Of a stretch of 48,938 bases of DNA, positions 16,719 through 23,886 are shown piece after piece. The DNA is from DSWT01 sp035415725 (GTDB lineage: Bacteria > Chloroflexota > Anaerolineae > B4-G1 > SLSP01), in assembly GCA_035415725.1 (NCBI GenBank), contig DAOOGN010000018.1, positions 1 to 48,938 of the forward strand, in the 5' to 3' direction. The position numbers and the translations under genes were made by a program. The first letter of the stretch is position 1; every line of letters starts with the position of its first letter. Under the pieces are notes generated by a model. It saw nothing but the letters and a program-made list of their open reading frames with translations. It searched no databases and was not told where the DNA came from.

Positions 16719-18287
16719 TTATGCCTCCTTTCGTAAGCTAGGTGGTAAAAAGCGGCTGAGGCCGCACAAGTTGCAGAGTTCAGGCCAGGTCAGAACGGTG
16801 GTCCGTAAATTCAAACCTTCTAGTGAATGACCTAGAAAATCCTCAAAGTTGGCCTGCACAAATAGCAGGGCGTCCCTGGCCCACTCACGGGGCACGGAGA
16901 AATATTTGTGGATCAAGTCGTTGCGCAGGGTAAGAAAAGCGTCCCAGCCGTCACCTGCATTGAACAAGTTGGTCGCTCTCCACCAGGATTTCATAGGAGC
17001 TGGGTGTGAAACTGTAAGCGTAGGGGCTTTAGTGAAAGAAATACTATATTTCCTATCTGTTCCGATACTTATATCTTTGCCGGTGGACTCGAGCAGGGCT
17101 TTAAAAATATCAGATGCACGAGGAGTTTTTTCTTCCAATGCGTCTAAAAGTAAACTCTGTTCTATTTGGTCAGTCACCAGCTGAACCACCCGTGCCAGCA
17201 TCACAATTTCATTGACGCCGCCGGCTCGCAAGAACGCCGAGCGGTAATCCTCGTTATAGTCAATCAATCGCCGAATGCGCGCCAACTCGTCGCAAACATA
17301 GGCGTGTACTGCCGGTAGATTGCCATAGAAATGTGTAGGTTTGTTGACAAAATCGCTACCGGCAATCTCAAACCATTGATCTCCCAAAGCCGTTACAACG
17401 CTGGGTTGATCAAAAGCATCGAGGCTTGCTGCCGCCTGTTTTGCCTGCCGAAAGTCGCCACGGTCCCAGTGCCCATAATAGGTCAGAAAATCAGCCAGTT
17501 TTGAAATAGGTTGAGCGGTATCAGGCATTGCCTGTTTTATCGCAGGCGAAAGTGATTGCAACACCTTCTGCGCTTCCTGGAACTGATACCGGCTGTACAG
17601 TTCCCGTACCCGCTCCCACTCGCGCAAAGCAAATGTCTGGTAAGGATTATTCAACGCGCCGATTCTACAACTGTAGCCGTAAGGACGGCGCTTATCAGGG
17701 TCATATTCATCAAAATCCACATATGAAATGCGGGTTCCGGCATATGCCGCGTACATATACGCACCGCTGACCATGCTTTTTTTCCCGCCGGTGATGTCGA
17801 TCACCACGTTAGTTTCGTCGTGCAGGACATCTACCAAAGTCTTGAAAATTTTATCTGGTTTGTCCGGAGTTGGATAGCCGGGCCTGCCGGGAAATTTACC
17901 TGGAAACACTGGCAAATCGTCAATCAAGCCTTTGCTTGCCAAATGCCCAATCGCTTCAACGACGTGGTCCGCAAATTGGTGACATTCTTCGCCGGCATAT
18001 CCTTCCTGGTTGAGCAGCAATACAATCTTTTGTGGCTTGTACACGCACACCGACTGCAACAGCGGCTCCAGCGAAAAGCCTACCAACAGCACCAACGTTT
18101 CACAGCGATCAACTTTAATATTGTCCTCGGCATACTCCAATTCGGCTTCTAATAGGCTTTTGTCGCCCAACCGCCGATGACCTTCACAAATGTAGTAGCG
18201 CATTGCATCATTTATCTGCGAAGGTTCAAATTGTTTCCAATATTCGCGTGTTGTAACACATTGGATGTCGTTGTTATCAATCATCAT
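16719..18287 (-). CDS. CARF-HEPN ribonuclease, Csm6-like (TIGR02710-type)
   Basis: A 522-residue protein with an N-terminal CARF sensor and a C-terminal HEPN nuclease. The CARF fold shows TLVLLVGFSLEPLL (64-77) and the ligand-loop motif VVIDITGGKKSMVSG (161-175), followed by ISYVDFDEYD. After a helical linker, the HEPN catalytic motif R-x4-H is present as RNDLIH (R455 to H460). Family knowledge: binding of cyclic oligoadenylate to CARF activates HEPN to degrade RNA nonspecifically, causing dormancy in infected cells. It lies in the same operon as cas10, the source of the signal. Its ATG at 18287 overlaps the stop of the 42-codon ORF upstream (ATGA), so that small ORF may couple its translation. 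Confidence 0.88.
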   Translation of the reverse strand: MMIDNNDIQCVTTREYWKQFEPSQINDAMRYYICEGHRRLGDKSLLEAELEYAEDNIKVDRCETLVLLVGFSLEPLLQSVCVYKPQKIVLLLNQEGYAGEECHQFADHVVEAIGHLASKGLIDDLPVFPGKFPGRPGYPTPDKPDKIFKTLVDVLHDETNVVIDITGGKKSMVSGAYMYAAYAGTRISYVDFDEYDPDKRRPYGYSCRIGALNNPYQTFALREWERVRELYSRYQFQEAQKVLQSLSPAIKQAMPDTAQPISKLADFLTYYGHWDRGDFRQAKQAAASLDAFDQPSVVTALGDQWFEIAGSDFVNKPTHFYGNLPAVHAYVCDELARIRRLIDYNEDYRSAFLRAGGVNEIVMLARVVQLVTDQIEQSLLLDALEEKTPRASDIFKALLESTGKDISIGTDRKYSISFTKAPTLTVSHPAPMKSWWRATNLFNAGDGWDAFLTLRNDLIHKYFSVPREWARDALLFVQANFEDFLGHSLEGLNLRTTVLTWPELCNLCGLSRFLPPSLRKEA

Positions 18288-18412
18288 TCGTCTCCGTCCT
18301 GCTCAAAAACATCGGCGTCGCTGTCAGTTTGTTCATTTGTGCTTCCCCCCACATCATGCAACAACCCCGCCAGCGCGGCCAGATACACCTCGTCCTTCCG
18401 TTCTTCATCCAT
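18284..18412 (-). CDS. 42-residue ORF with HD-like motif at the head of the cas operon
   Basis: A short ORF not found by usual length cut-offs. It has one of the strongest ribosome sites in the window (AGGAGG, 5 bases before the ATG at 18412), and its TGA stop overlaps the ATG of the CARF-HEPN gene, so it is very likely translated. The peptide begins MDEERKDEV and contains YLAALAGLLHDVG, which looks like the first helix and HD motif of the Cas10 N-terminal HD domain (typically xLAALLHDIGK). It then ends in an acidic tail (DSDADVFEQDGDE). Cas10 in this operon lacks its HD domain, so this may be the remnant of that domain, or a coupling leader peptide, or a small subunit. The rest of an HD domain is absent, so nuclease activity is not expected. 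Confidence 0.7.
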   Translation of the reverse strand: MDEERKDEVYLAALAGLLHDVGGSTNEQTDSDADVFEQDGDE

Positions 18413-18546
18413 AATCACCTCCTGCAAATGGCAAATGGCGAATAGCGAATGGTAAACCGCTCATCCGTCCCATCGCCCTAATTCCCCAACATCTCGACAA
18501 CGTGACTAGATGACTATCCGACTACCTCACGCCACACCCACCTTCC

Positions 18547-18552
18547 AGTATA
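18547..18552 (-). promoter_or_regulatory. Candidate -10 element of the cas operon
   Basis: TATACT on the minus strand (18552-18547), about 135 bp before the first start codon. No good -35 hexamer is seen at 16-18 bp, and the position where it should be overlaps the palindrome at 18575-18590, so activator dependence is plausible. Confidence 0.35.
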
Positions 18553-18574
18553 GCCTCTTTCTCCCGCCCACGCA

Positions 18575-18612
18575 TCAGAACTATTGCTGAACTTTCTCAG
18601 AGATTTCTCTGA
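18575..18612. promoter_or_regulatory. Paired TCAG-N8-CTGA palindromes upstream of the cas operon
   Basis: Two 16-bp sites, TCAGAACTATTGCTGA (18575-18590) and TCAGAGATTTCTCTGA (18597-18612), share the outer half-sites TCAG and CTGA; the second is a perfect palindrome with a 2-bp centre. Their starts are 22 bp apart, about two helical turns, and they lie just upstream of the candidate -10. This is the arrangement of a dimeric regulator's operator. The CARF-LuxR protein encoded next door is the natural candidate ligand. Confidence 0.55.
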
Positions 18613-18630
18613 TGTATTCCCCGCCGCCTC

Positions 18631-18720
18631 ACCGTACCATATAACCATGCACCTTACGATATAACCATGCACCTTACGATATAACCATGCACCTTACGAT
18701 ATAACCATGCACCTTACGAT
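18631..18720. repeat. 20-bp tandem repeat, four perfect copies plus a degenerate half
   Basis: ATAACCATGCACCTTACGAT is repeated exactly at 18641-18660, 18661-18680, 18681-18700 and 18701-18720, preceded by a half unit with two changes (18631-18640). The array lies 25 bp past the stop of the CARF-LuxR gene and upstream of the paired palindromes and the cas operon. It could be an iteron-type binding site or a simple slippage repeat. Confidence 0.95.
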
Positions 18721-18744
18721 GCCATCATTTCGCCTTTCGTCCTT

Positions 18745-19584
18745 TCATCCCTTTCCCCCCCACGCCCCGAACTTTTCGCGCAGGAAGTGGTACGTCAGAG
18801 GCGTCCCTTCGGGCATCTCCCAGGCGATGCGACATTCGGCGAGGATTTTGGTTTTGTACGTATCCAGCGTCTTGAGCGTTACACTGAGCGCGTCGGCGGC
18901 TTCTTGTGGACGCAGGCCCTCGGCCAGCGCGCGCAAAGCGGCTTTCTCGCGTTCGGTGAGCTGCGCCCACACCGCTGCACAGCGCGCGCTTTCCGGCAGT
19001 GGCGCAGATGGCGTGGGGGACGTCAGCGCGCGCAGGCCGGGCAGATATGCGCCCCAGGGAATCAACGGGACTGGCAACAGCGTCACCCCCGCGTCCGGCG
19101 GCGCGTGGAGGATGGCCCCATCGCGCGCCTGCTCGATGAACGCGCGCGGCGTGTAGAGATGCCACAGCCGGTCACGCTCGTCGCAGTGGAGCATCGCCGC
19201 TGTCGTCAATGTCAACGCCAGCAAACGCGGCCCGCCGGCGATGCACACGTGCAGCCGTTGACCGTCGCATTTCAACGTCGCCAGCACGTCCCGGCCCAGC
19301 GCCCAGGCGCATTCGGCCTCGTGCGCCGTCTGAATTTCGGGCAGCGCGCGCCCATCGGCTTGGATGGGTATGTGGCGTAGCGTCATCGGGTAGCCGTGAT
19401 ACCGCTCCCCGACAAATTCGGCGCTCAACTGCGCCAACGCCCGCCGCACGCGCGGATCCTCTGCCGCCAGGTGCAGCACGATCACCGCGCCGGGGCGCTC
19501 GCCCTGGGTGAGGAGGGCATCCAGGGCAAACGTCACGACTTGAGCCTGTCCCCCCATCGTGATCAAAGCGGAGGTAGATTCCAT
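18745..19584 (-). CDS. CARF-domain regulator with LuxR-type HTH
   Basis: A 279-residue protein. Residues 1-175 look like a CARF domain of the NE0113 type: ITMGGQAQVVTFALDALL (8-25) and the second ligand loop LHVCIAGGPRLLALTL (111-126), each following a hydrophobic strand. Residues 209-256, LTEREKAALRALAEGL then PQEAADALSVTLKTLDTYK, are a LuxR/GerE helix-turn-helix. This predicts a transcription factor sensing cyclic oligoadenylate or a related nucleotide, encoded on the same strand just upstream of the cas operon. The usual CARF-HTH regulator (Csa3) has a winged or MarR-like HTH, so this pairing is unusual. There is no clear ribosome site before the ATG at 19584, where GCGAAT-type repeats begin. 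The gene is divergent from the Csx3 fusion. Confidence 0.75.
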   Translation of the reverse strand: MESTSALITMGGQAQVVTFALDALLTQGERPGAVIVLHLAAEDPRVRRALAQLSAEFVGERYHGYPMTLRHIPIQADGRALPEIQTAHEAECAWALGRDVLATLKCDGQRLHVCIAGGPRLLALTLTTAAMLHCDERDRLWHLYTPRAFIEQARDGAILHAPPDAGVTLLPVPLIPWGAYLPGLRALTSPTPSAPLPESARCAAVWAQLTEREKAALRALAEGLRPQEAADALSVTLKTLDTYKTKILAECRIAWEMPEGTPLTYHFLREKFGAWGGKG

Positions 19585-19681
19585 AGCAAATGGCGAATGG
19601 TGAATAGTGAATGGCGAATAGCGAATAGTGAGTGAGTGATCTTCTTACTGCCTACTCCCTTCCCAGTATACGGAGAAATCT
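19585..19681. promoter_or_regulatory. Divergent intergenic region with GCGAAT-type repeats
   Basis: 97 bp between the divergent CARF-LuxR and Csx3-fusion genes must hold both promoters. Positions 19585-19632 are degenerate copies of GGCGAATGGTGAATAGT. The plus-strand gene has a ribosome site GGAG at 19672-19675. Confidence 0.6.
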
Positions 19682-20842
19682 ATGGTTAGTCAAATGACAT
19701 TCAACCCCTTGCCCGCAGTCGTCACCGGTGGGCCGCCACATAGCGGAAAATCGGTGCTGGCCTACAGCCTCACGCAGGCGCTGCGTGCGCGGGGTGTGGA
19801 GCACTACGTCCTCCGCGCCTACCCGCCGGATTACGAGGGCGATTGGTTCCTCGCCTGCGATCAAGAATGGGTACGCCATCTGCGCCTCAAAGGGGCGCGG
19901 AGTGAAGCCTGGTTGCCCCTCGTACAGCGCGACGTCGTCCGGCGTCATCTCCCGCTGATCGTCGATTTGGGCGGCCTGCCCACGCCGGAACAGGAGACAC
20001 TGCTCGATGCCTGCACGCATGCCGTCCTTCTCACCCCCGATGATGCAACACACGCTGAGTGGCACGCGCGTTTCGCGCGTCATGGCCTGGTACTGCTGGC
20101 GGACATCCATTCGGCGCTGGATGGAGAGACGCAGCTCGAATCGCAGGAGCCACTGCTCACCGGGGTATTGGCGGGATTGGAGCGGGGTCGGCAGGCGTGC
20201 GGTCCCACCTTCGAGGCGCTCGTCGAACGGTTGAGCCAACTCTTCACGCGCGCAGCGCACGGCCTGCGTCGCCAGCATTTGGAAACGGCCCCGGTGGAGT
20301 TGGCCGTCGATGTAGACGGAATGGCGCGCTCGTTGGGCTGCGACGCGCGCGCCTGGTTGCCAGAAGACCTCCCCGCCATCCTCGACTACCTGCCGGAGGG
20401 ACAACCCCTGGCGCTCTACGGACGCGGCCCAAACTGGCTCTACGCGGCGGTCGCCGTTCACGCCATGCCTGCGCCGTTTCATCTGTTCGATGTGCGTCTG
20501 GGGTGGGTGGAGAGTCCACCGTTGGAACCCGGCCTCCTTTCTCCCTGCTCGCCGTTGCAGGCGCAGATGGTGCAGACCTCCCAGGGGAACATGGTGACCT
20601 TTCAACTGGTCGATGCTTACCTGGATATCACCACCGCCATGACCCTGCGCGCGCCGTCGGTCGACTGTGCCAGCGGCGTCATCCTCAGCGGCAAACTCCC
20701 GCACTGGCTGTGGTGCGCGCTTGCGCGAGCGTATCGCACGCCGTGGGTGGCGCTCTTCCAACCGCAGTTGCAGGGGGCAATCGTCATTGCGAGTCGTGGC
20801 GCCCGACCGGCAGTGGGACACCTGTACCCCATGCCGGAATGA
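19682..20842 (+). CDS. csx3: P-loop ATPase fused to two Csx3-like domains
   Basis: A 386-residue protein. Residues 1-190 hold a P-loop NTPase domain with Walker A GGPPHSGKSVLAY (16-28) and LPLIVDLGG as the likely Walker B region. Two copies of the Csx3 fold follow. Copy 1 (about 225-290) reads ALYGRGPNWLYAAVAVHAM, then HLFDVRLG; it retains the His and the D-x-R that correspond to the active site of Csx3/Crn3. Copy 2 (about 310-386) reads GVILSGKLPHWLWCALARAY, then ALFQPQLQG, where those residues have become Arg and Q-x-Q. Csx3 is a ring nuclease that cleaves cyclic tetra-adenylate. ATPase-Csx3 fusions are known; the split between a kept and a lost active site is what I see here. It is divergent from the cas operon. 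Confidence 0.85.
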   Translation: MVSQMTFNPLPAVVTGGPPHSGKSVLAYSLTQALRARGVEHYVLRAYPPDYEGDWFLACDQEWVRHLRLKGARSEAWLPLVQRDVVRRHLPLIVDLGGLPTPEQETLLDACTHAVLLTPDDATHAEWHARFARHGLVLLADIHSALDGETQLESQEPLLTGVLAGLERGRQACGPTFEALVERLSQLFTRAAHGLRRQHLETAPVELAVDVDGMARSLGCDARAWLPEDLPAILDYLPEGQPLALYGRGPNWLYAAVAVHAMPAPFHLFDVRLGWVESPPLEPGLLSPCSPLQAQMVQTSQGNMVTFQLVDAYLDITTAMTLRAPSVDCASGVILSGKLPHWLWCALARAYRTPWVALFQPQLQGAIVIASRGARPAVGHLYPMPE

Positions 20843-21173
20843 CGCAGACCGACTCCTGAGCCGCCACTTGTTGTAGCGCGTAGTAGCGACTTTAGTCGCT
20901 TCTGTAGTCGCTTCTGCTCAGGTCCTGCACAGATTTTGGTATACCAGGTGCTCTTGGATGACGAGCTATAAGCCCATGCCCCCCTGCCCCCCAGGAAGGA
21001 GGATTTTGGGTGGGGGTGTCGCCACACCCCCTCTTTTTCGCCCCCTTCTTCCCCGCTTGCGGGGGAGAAGGGGGTTGGGGGATGAGAGGGTCAGCACCTA
21101 TGGCCGCAGTGTCAACCCATGATGCACCTTTAATGAAGTCGCTTCTGCTCTCTGGACTGGAGGATATATTTCA
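20843..21173. repeat. Intergenic region of dispersed repeats (families A and B)
   Basis: No gene is seen. Positions about 20931-20970 match part of family A (GGTATACCAGGTGCTCTTGG) and about 20975-21104 match family B, a G/C-rich sequence with GCTTGCGGGGGAGAAGG and GATGAGAGGGTCAGCACCT. TAGTCGCTTCTG repeats occur at 20893-20917 and 21128-21140. Confidence 0.8.
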
Positions 21174-21653
21174 ATGACAGAAGAGATCGGACGTTTATTG
21201 CTGGCCCGCAACTGGCGTGTGGCCGTGGCCGAATCCGCCACGGGCGGCCTCATCGGACACTGGCTGACGCAGGTAGCGGGCAGTTCACAGTACTTCTGGG
21301 GCGGCATCATCGCCTACGATAATGCCGTCAAAATGCGGCTATTGGGAGTGCGCGAAGCAACCCTGGCCTGCTGGGGAGCGGTGAGCGCGCCCGTGGCCCT
21401 GGAGATGGCGGCGGGGGCGTGCCGCGCCCTGGCGGTGGAGATCGCCGTCAGCGTCACCGGCATCGCCGGGCCGACGGGAGCGACCGCGTCAAAGCCGGTG
21501 GGCTTGTACTACCTCGGCCTGGCGACGCCGACCGAGCGGTGGGCCTGGCGGCACCTCTTCACCGGCGACCGTCTTGCCAACAACGAAGCTGCCGCTGCCG
21601 CCGCCTTGCGCCACCTGACCGACTACCTGGAGAATGGGACATGTGGTGATTGA
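21174..21653 (+). CDS. pncC: Nicotinamide-nucleotide amidase (CinA C-terminal family)
   Basis: A 159-residue stand-alone CinA C-terminal domain. AESATGGLIGHWLTQVAGSS near residue 20 and SVTGIAGPTGAT near 93-104 are the family signatures and contain the catalytic Ser and Lys region. The enzyme deamidates nicotinamide mononucleotide to nicotinate mononucleotide in the pyridine nucleotide cycle. Length is normal for the single-domain form. The ATG at 21174 has a GGAGG ribosome site about ten bases upstream. It converges on the next gene through a 12-bp inverted repeat. Confidence 0.93.
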   Translation: MTEEIGRLLLARNWRVAVAESATGGLIGHWLTQVAGSSQYFWGGIIAYDNAVKMRLLGVREATLACWGAVSAPVALEMAAGACRALAVEIAVSVTGIAGPTGATASKPVGLYYLGLATPTERWAWRHLFTGDRLANNEAAAAAALRHLTDYLENGTCGD

Positions 21654-21682
21654 AAATTGGGAAATTTCCCATTTCCCAATTT
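21654..21682. terminator. Perfect 12-bp inverted repeat between convergent genes
   Basis: AAATTGGGAAAT (21654-21665) and ATTTCCCAATTT (21671-21682) pair perfectly around a 5-nt loop. The structure starts right after the pncC stop codon and overlaps the stop codon of the convergent gene, so it could terminate both, although no T-run follows. It is also related to the ATTTCCC filler at 22606-22670. Confidence 0.5.
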
Positions 21683-22535
21683 ACAATTCCCCTTCATCCG
21701 TAGTTGTCCCCCGTCGGATTTCCACGACGAAGTGTTCTAATCCCGCTTTGATGCATTTGACGGCCCGCTGTCCTTTGGCGTTGTAGAAGGTCTGCCCCAA
21801 ATCCTGCGCACATTGGGCCAGGCGCACACTGTTGCTGTTCGCCAGCGTGCGCGCTGTGCGGCGCATCGCGCGCAGAAACTCGCGTTGCGGTTCGATGTCG
21901 CCATGCTGGATCGCCGCCTTGCCCCGCCCCGGCACAATGGTCTGAAGGGTGGTATGGCGTGCCAGAGCGCTCAACGTGTTCAGCCAGCCCTTCGAATCCG
22001 GCGTGTTGTCCAGCGGCGGCGGCTCATCCACGGTGATAGTATCGCCGGCAAAGAGCACCCCCCGCTCAGGAAGCGTGATCCACAGACTGCCGGGCGCGGC
22101 TCCGGCGATGGCTTCCAATTCCACCGGCGGCGTCCGGTAGTACAAAAGCAGGTGCGCCTCGAAGGCGAGGGTGGGGAGGTGCGGCTGCGTCTTACCCAGC
22201 TCCTCGGCCTCTTCGGGATACCGGGCGCTGAAGAGCTGGAGCATCTCGTGCCACGCGCGCTCATCGTGGGCGGCGATGGCGCGCAGGGTGGGCATCGCCG
22301 CGATGAGGGGAACGTCCCATAGCGCGGCGGCGACCTGCCGCTCCGGCGTCGCGTCGGTGATAATGGCATAGCGCGGTTTGCCGGCCACCTGCGTGATCTG
22401 CTCATACCAGGCCCAGGCGTAACTTGGACGCGGTGGAATATCGACGGCCAGCGCGCCGTTATCCGTGACGATCAACCCGACGTTGTACGGCGGATACCTC
22501 GATTCAACAAAAATGCCCGGGGCAATTTCCTGCAT
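21681..22535 (-). CDS. Metallo-beta-lactamase-fold protein with missing metal motif
   Basis: A 284-residue protein with the layout of the metallo-beta-lactamase fold: QEIAPGIFVESRYPPYNVGLIVTDNGALAVD at the N terminus and, later, GVLFAGDTITVDEPP and TIVPGRGKAAI. The position of the HxHxDH metal motif reads AIITDATPERQVAA, with no histidines, and the usual VPGHG is VPGRG. Only the Asp of GDT remains, so classical two-zinc hydrolase activity is unlikely. The ATG at 22535 is chosen because GGAGG lies 5 bases upstream; a GTG 12 bases earlier is possible. The substrate is unknown; the protein may bind a ligand or be a diverged hydrolase. Confidence 0.75.
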   Translation of the reverse strand: MQEIAPGIFVESRYPPYNVGLIVTDNGALAVDIPPRPSYAWAWYEQITQVAGKPRYAIITDATPERQVAAALWDVPLIAAMPTLRAIAAHDERAWHEMLQLFSARYPEEAEELGKTQPHLPTLAFEAHLLLYYRTPPVELEAIAGAAPGSLWITLPERGVLFAGDTITVDEPPPLDNTPDSKGWLNTLSALARHTTLQTIVPGRGKAAIQHGDIEPQREFLRAMRRTARTLANSNSVRLAQCAQDLGQTFYNAKGQRAVKCIKAGLEHFVVEIRRGTTTDEGEL

Positions 22536-22605
22536 AACGACCTCCACTGATGGACGATTTGAGGCTTGAAAATCGAGCCAATGAAAAGTTGTTCACCGGC
22601 AGAAT

Positions 22606-22670
22606 CTCCATTATCCATTATCCATTTCCCTATTTCCCATTACCCATTTCCCCATTATCCATTTCCCATT
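22606..22670. repeat. Degenerate tandem repeat of CCATTATCCATTTCCC type
   Basis: About ten degenerate copies of CCATT(A/T)(T/C)CC fill the space upstream of the metallo-beta-lactamase-fold gene and run to the stop codon of the next gene. It resembles the ATTTCCC inverted repeat at 21654-21682 and belongs to the same type of interspersed filler. Confidence 0.8.
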
Positions 22671-23871
22671 AACAAATTTCCAATCCGCTGGCCTGCCTCA
22701 GCGCCGCCAGCACGACCTCCGGGGGATGAAGCTCTGTGCCACCCTGGGCGATGGCCGGCGATCCCCCGCCGCGCCCGCCGAGTTCGGCGGCCACCTGGCG
22801 TAGCAGGGCTGCGGCGTCATAGCAGGGCACATCCTCACTGCGGGCGACGACCAGACGCACCCCTTTCTCCTCAGTGACGGCGAGCAGCAGGAGCGTGCGG
22901 GGACGCTCGCGCAGGAGGTTGGCGATAGCGCGCGCGTCGGCGAACGTGTGATCGCTCCAGTGAGCCACGATGCGCCGGACGCCATCCACTGCCGGCGCTG
23001 TTTCCCACAGATGCTCCGCCTCGAATTCCAGCAGTTGACCCTGCGCCTTGTTCAGCGCCCGCCGTGCGTCTTGCAGTTCGTCCAACAGCCGGACGACGGC
23101 CGGCGGGACTTCATCCTGGCGCAGACTGAGCGTATGGGCCGTCTCGCGCAGAGTGTGCAGCGCGCGGCGATAGTCGCGCAACGCCCGTTCGCCGCAGAGG
23201 AAAGTGACGCGCGAACCGCCTTTGTAGCGCTCTATGCCGGTGATTTTAACCAGCCCGATCTCGCCCGTAGCGCGGACGTGGGTTCCGCCGCAGGCAGAAG
23301 CGTCGTATCCCTCCACCCAGATGACGCGAATATCCCCCGTCACCTGCGGCGGCTTGCGCAAGGGAATGTCGTCCAGCGCATCGCGGGTGACGGTGTGGAT
23401 GGTGACCGGACGATTTTCCCAGATGATGCGATTGACCTCGTCCTCGACCTGGGAGGCAATCTCCCACGTGAGTTGGGGGACGTCCAGGTCGATGGTGCTG
23501 GCGTCGCTCCCCAGGTGAAAGCCGACCGTCTGCGCCGGCACGACCGCGACAAAAGCGGCGGAAAGCAAGTGCTGCCCCGTGTGCTGCTGCATGTGATCGA
23601 AACGCCTGGGCCAGTCAATGACGCCGTTGACAGCGTCGTGAAGCGGCATAGCCGTGAGCAAATGCCATATCGTGCCGTCCTCTTCGTCCCACACATCCAC
23701 CACCGGAATCCCGTTGATATTCCCGGTGTCGTGCGGCTGTCCGCCGGAAGTAGGGTAGAACGCCGTTTGATCCAGTTGCACGGCCGGCCCCCGGTCGGTC
23801 TCGCGTCGCGCCACGATATGCGCTTCGAAAGTGCGCATCGTGGGAGCATCGTAATACAATCGTCGCGTCAT
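22669..23871 (-). CDS. AlaX-type alanyl-tRNA editing protein, long form
   Basis: A 400-residue trans-editing protein related to the editing half of alanyl-tRNA synthetase, which hydrolyses mischarged Ser- or Gly-tRNA(Ala). The editing site zinc ligands are present: HTGQHLLSAAF (HxxxH, near 105) and CGGTHV (near 205). FYPTSGGQPHDTG precedes them. A coiled-coil linker (LDELQDARRALNKAQGQ) leads to a DHHA1 domain ending GGRGGGSPAIAQGG. There is no aminoacylation domain. The ATG at 23871 has GAGGAAAG upstream; another ATG 15 bases earlier overlaps this ribosome site. Confidence 0.92.
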   Translation of the reverse strand: MTRRLYYDAPTMRTFEAHIVARRETDRGPAVQLDQTAFYPTSGGQPHDTGNINGIPVVDVWDEEDGTIWHLLTAMPLHDAVNGVIDWPRRFDHMQQHTGQHLLSAAFVAVVPAQTVGFHLGSDASTIDLDVPQLTWEIASQVEDEVNRIIWENRPVTIHTVTRDALDDIPLRKPPQVTGDIRVIWVEGYDASACGGTHVRATGEIGLVKITGIERYKGGSRVTFLCGERALRDYRRALHTLRETAHTLSLRQDEVPPAVVRLLDELQDARRALNKAQGQLLEFEAEHLWETAPAVDGVRRIVAHWSDHTFADARAIANLLRERPRTLLLLAVTEEKGVRLVVARSEDVPCYDAAALLRQVAAELGGRGGGSPAIAQGGTELHPPEVVLAALRQASGLEIC

Positions 23872-23886
23872 ATTCTTTCCTCGCAT

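Noticed and set aside
16719..18287. A CARF-restriction-endonuclease (Card1/Can2-like) effector
   Set aside because: The C-terminal catalytic motif is RNDLIH, an R-x4-H HEPN site, and no PD-ExK motif was seen.
19652..20821. A 389-codon frame antisense to the Csx3 fusion
   Set aside because: Shadow of a GC-rich gene; the sense strand has Walker A and Csx3 motifs while the antisense has none.
20843..21173. A complete insertion sequence in the repeat-rich spaces
   Set aside because: No transposase frame is present at any of the repeat clusters, so only non-autonomous elements can be claimed.
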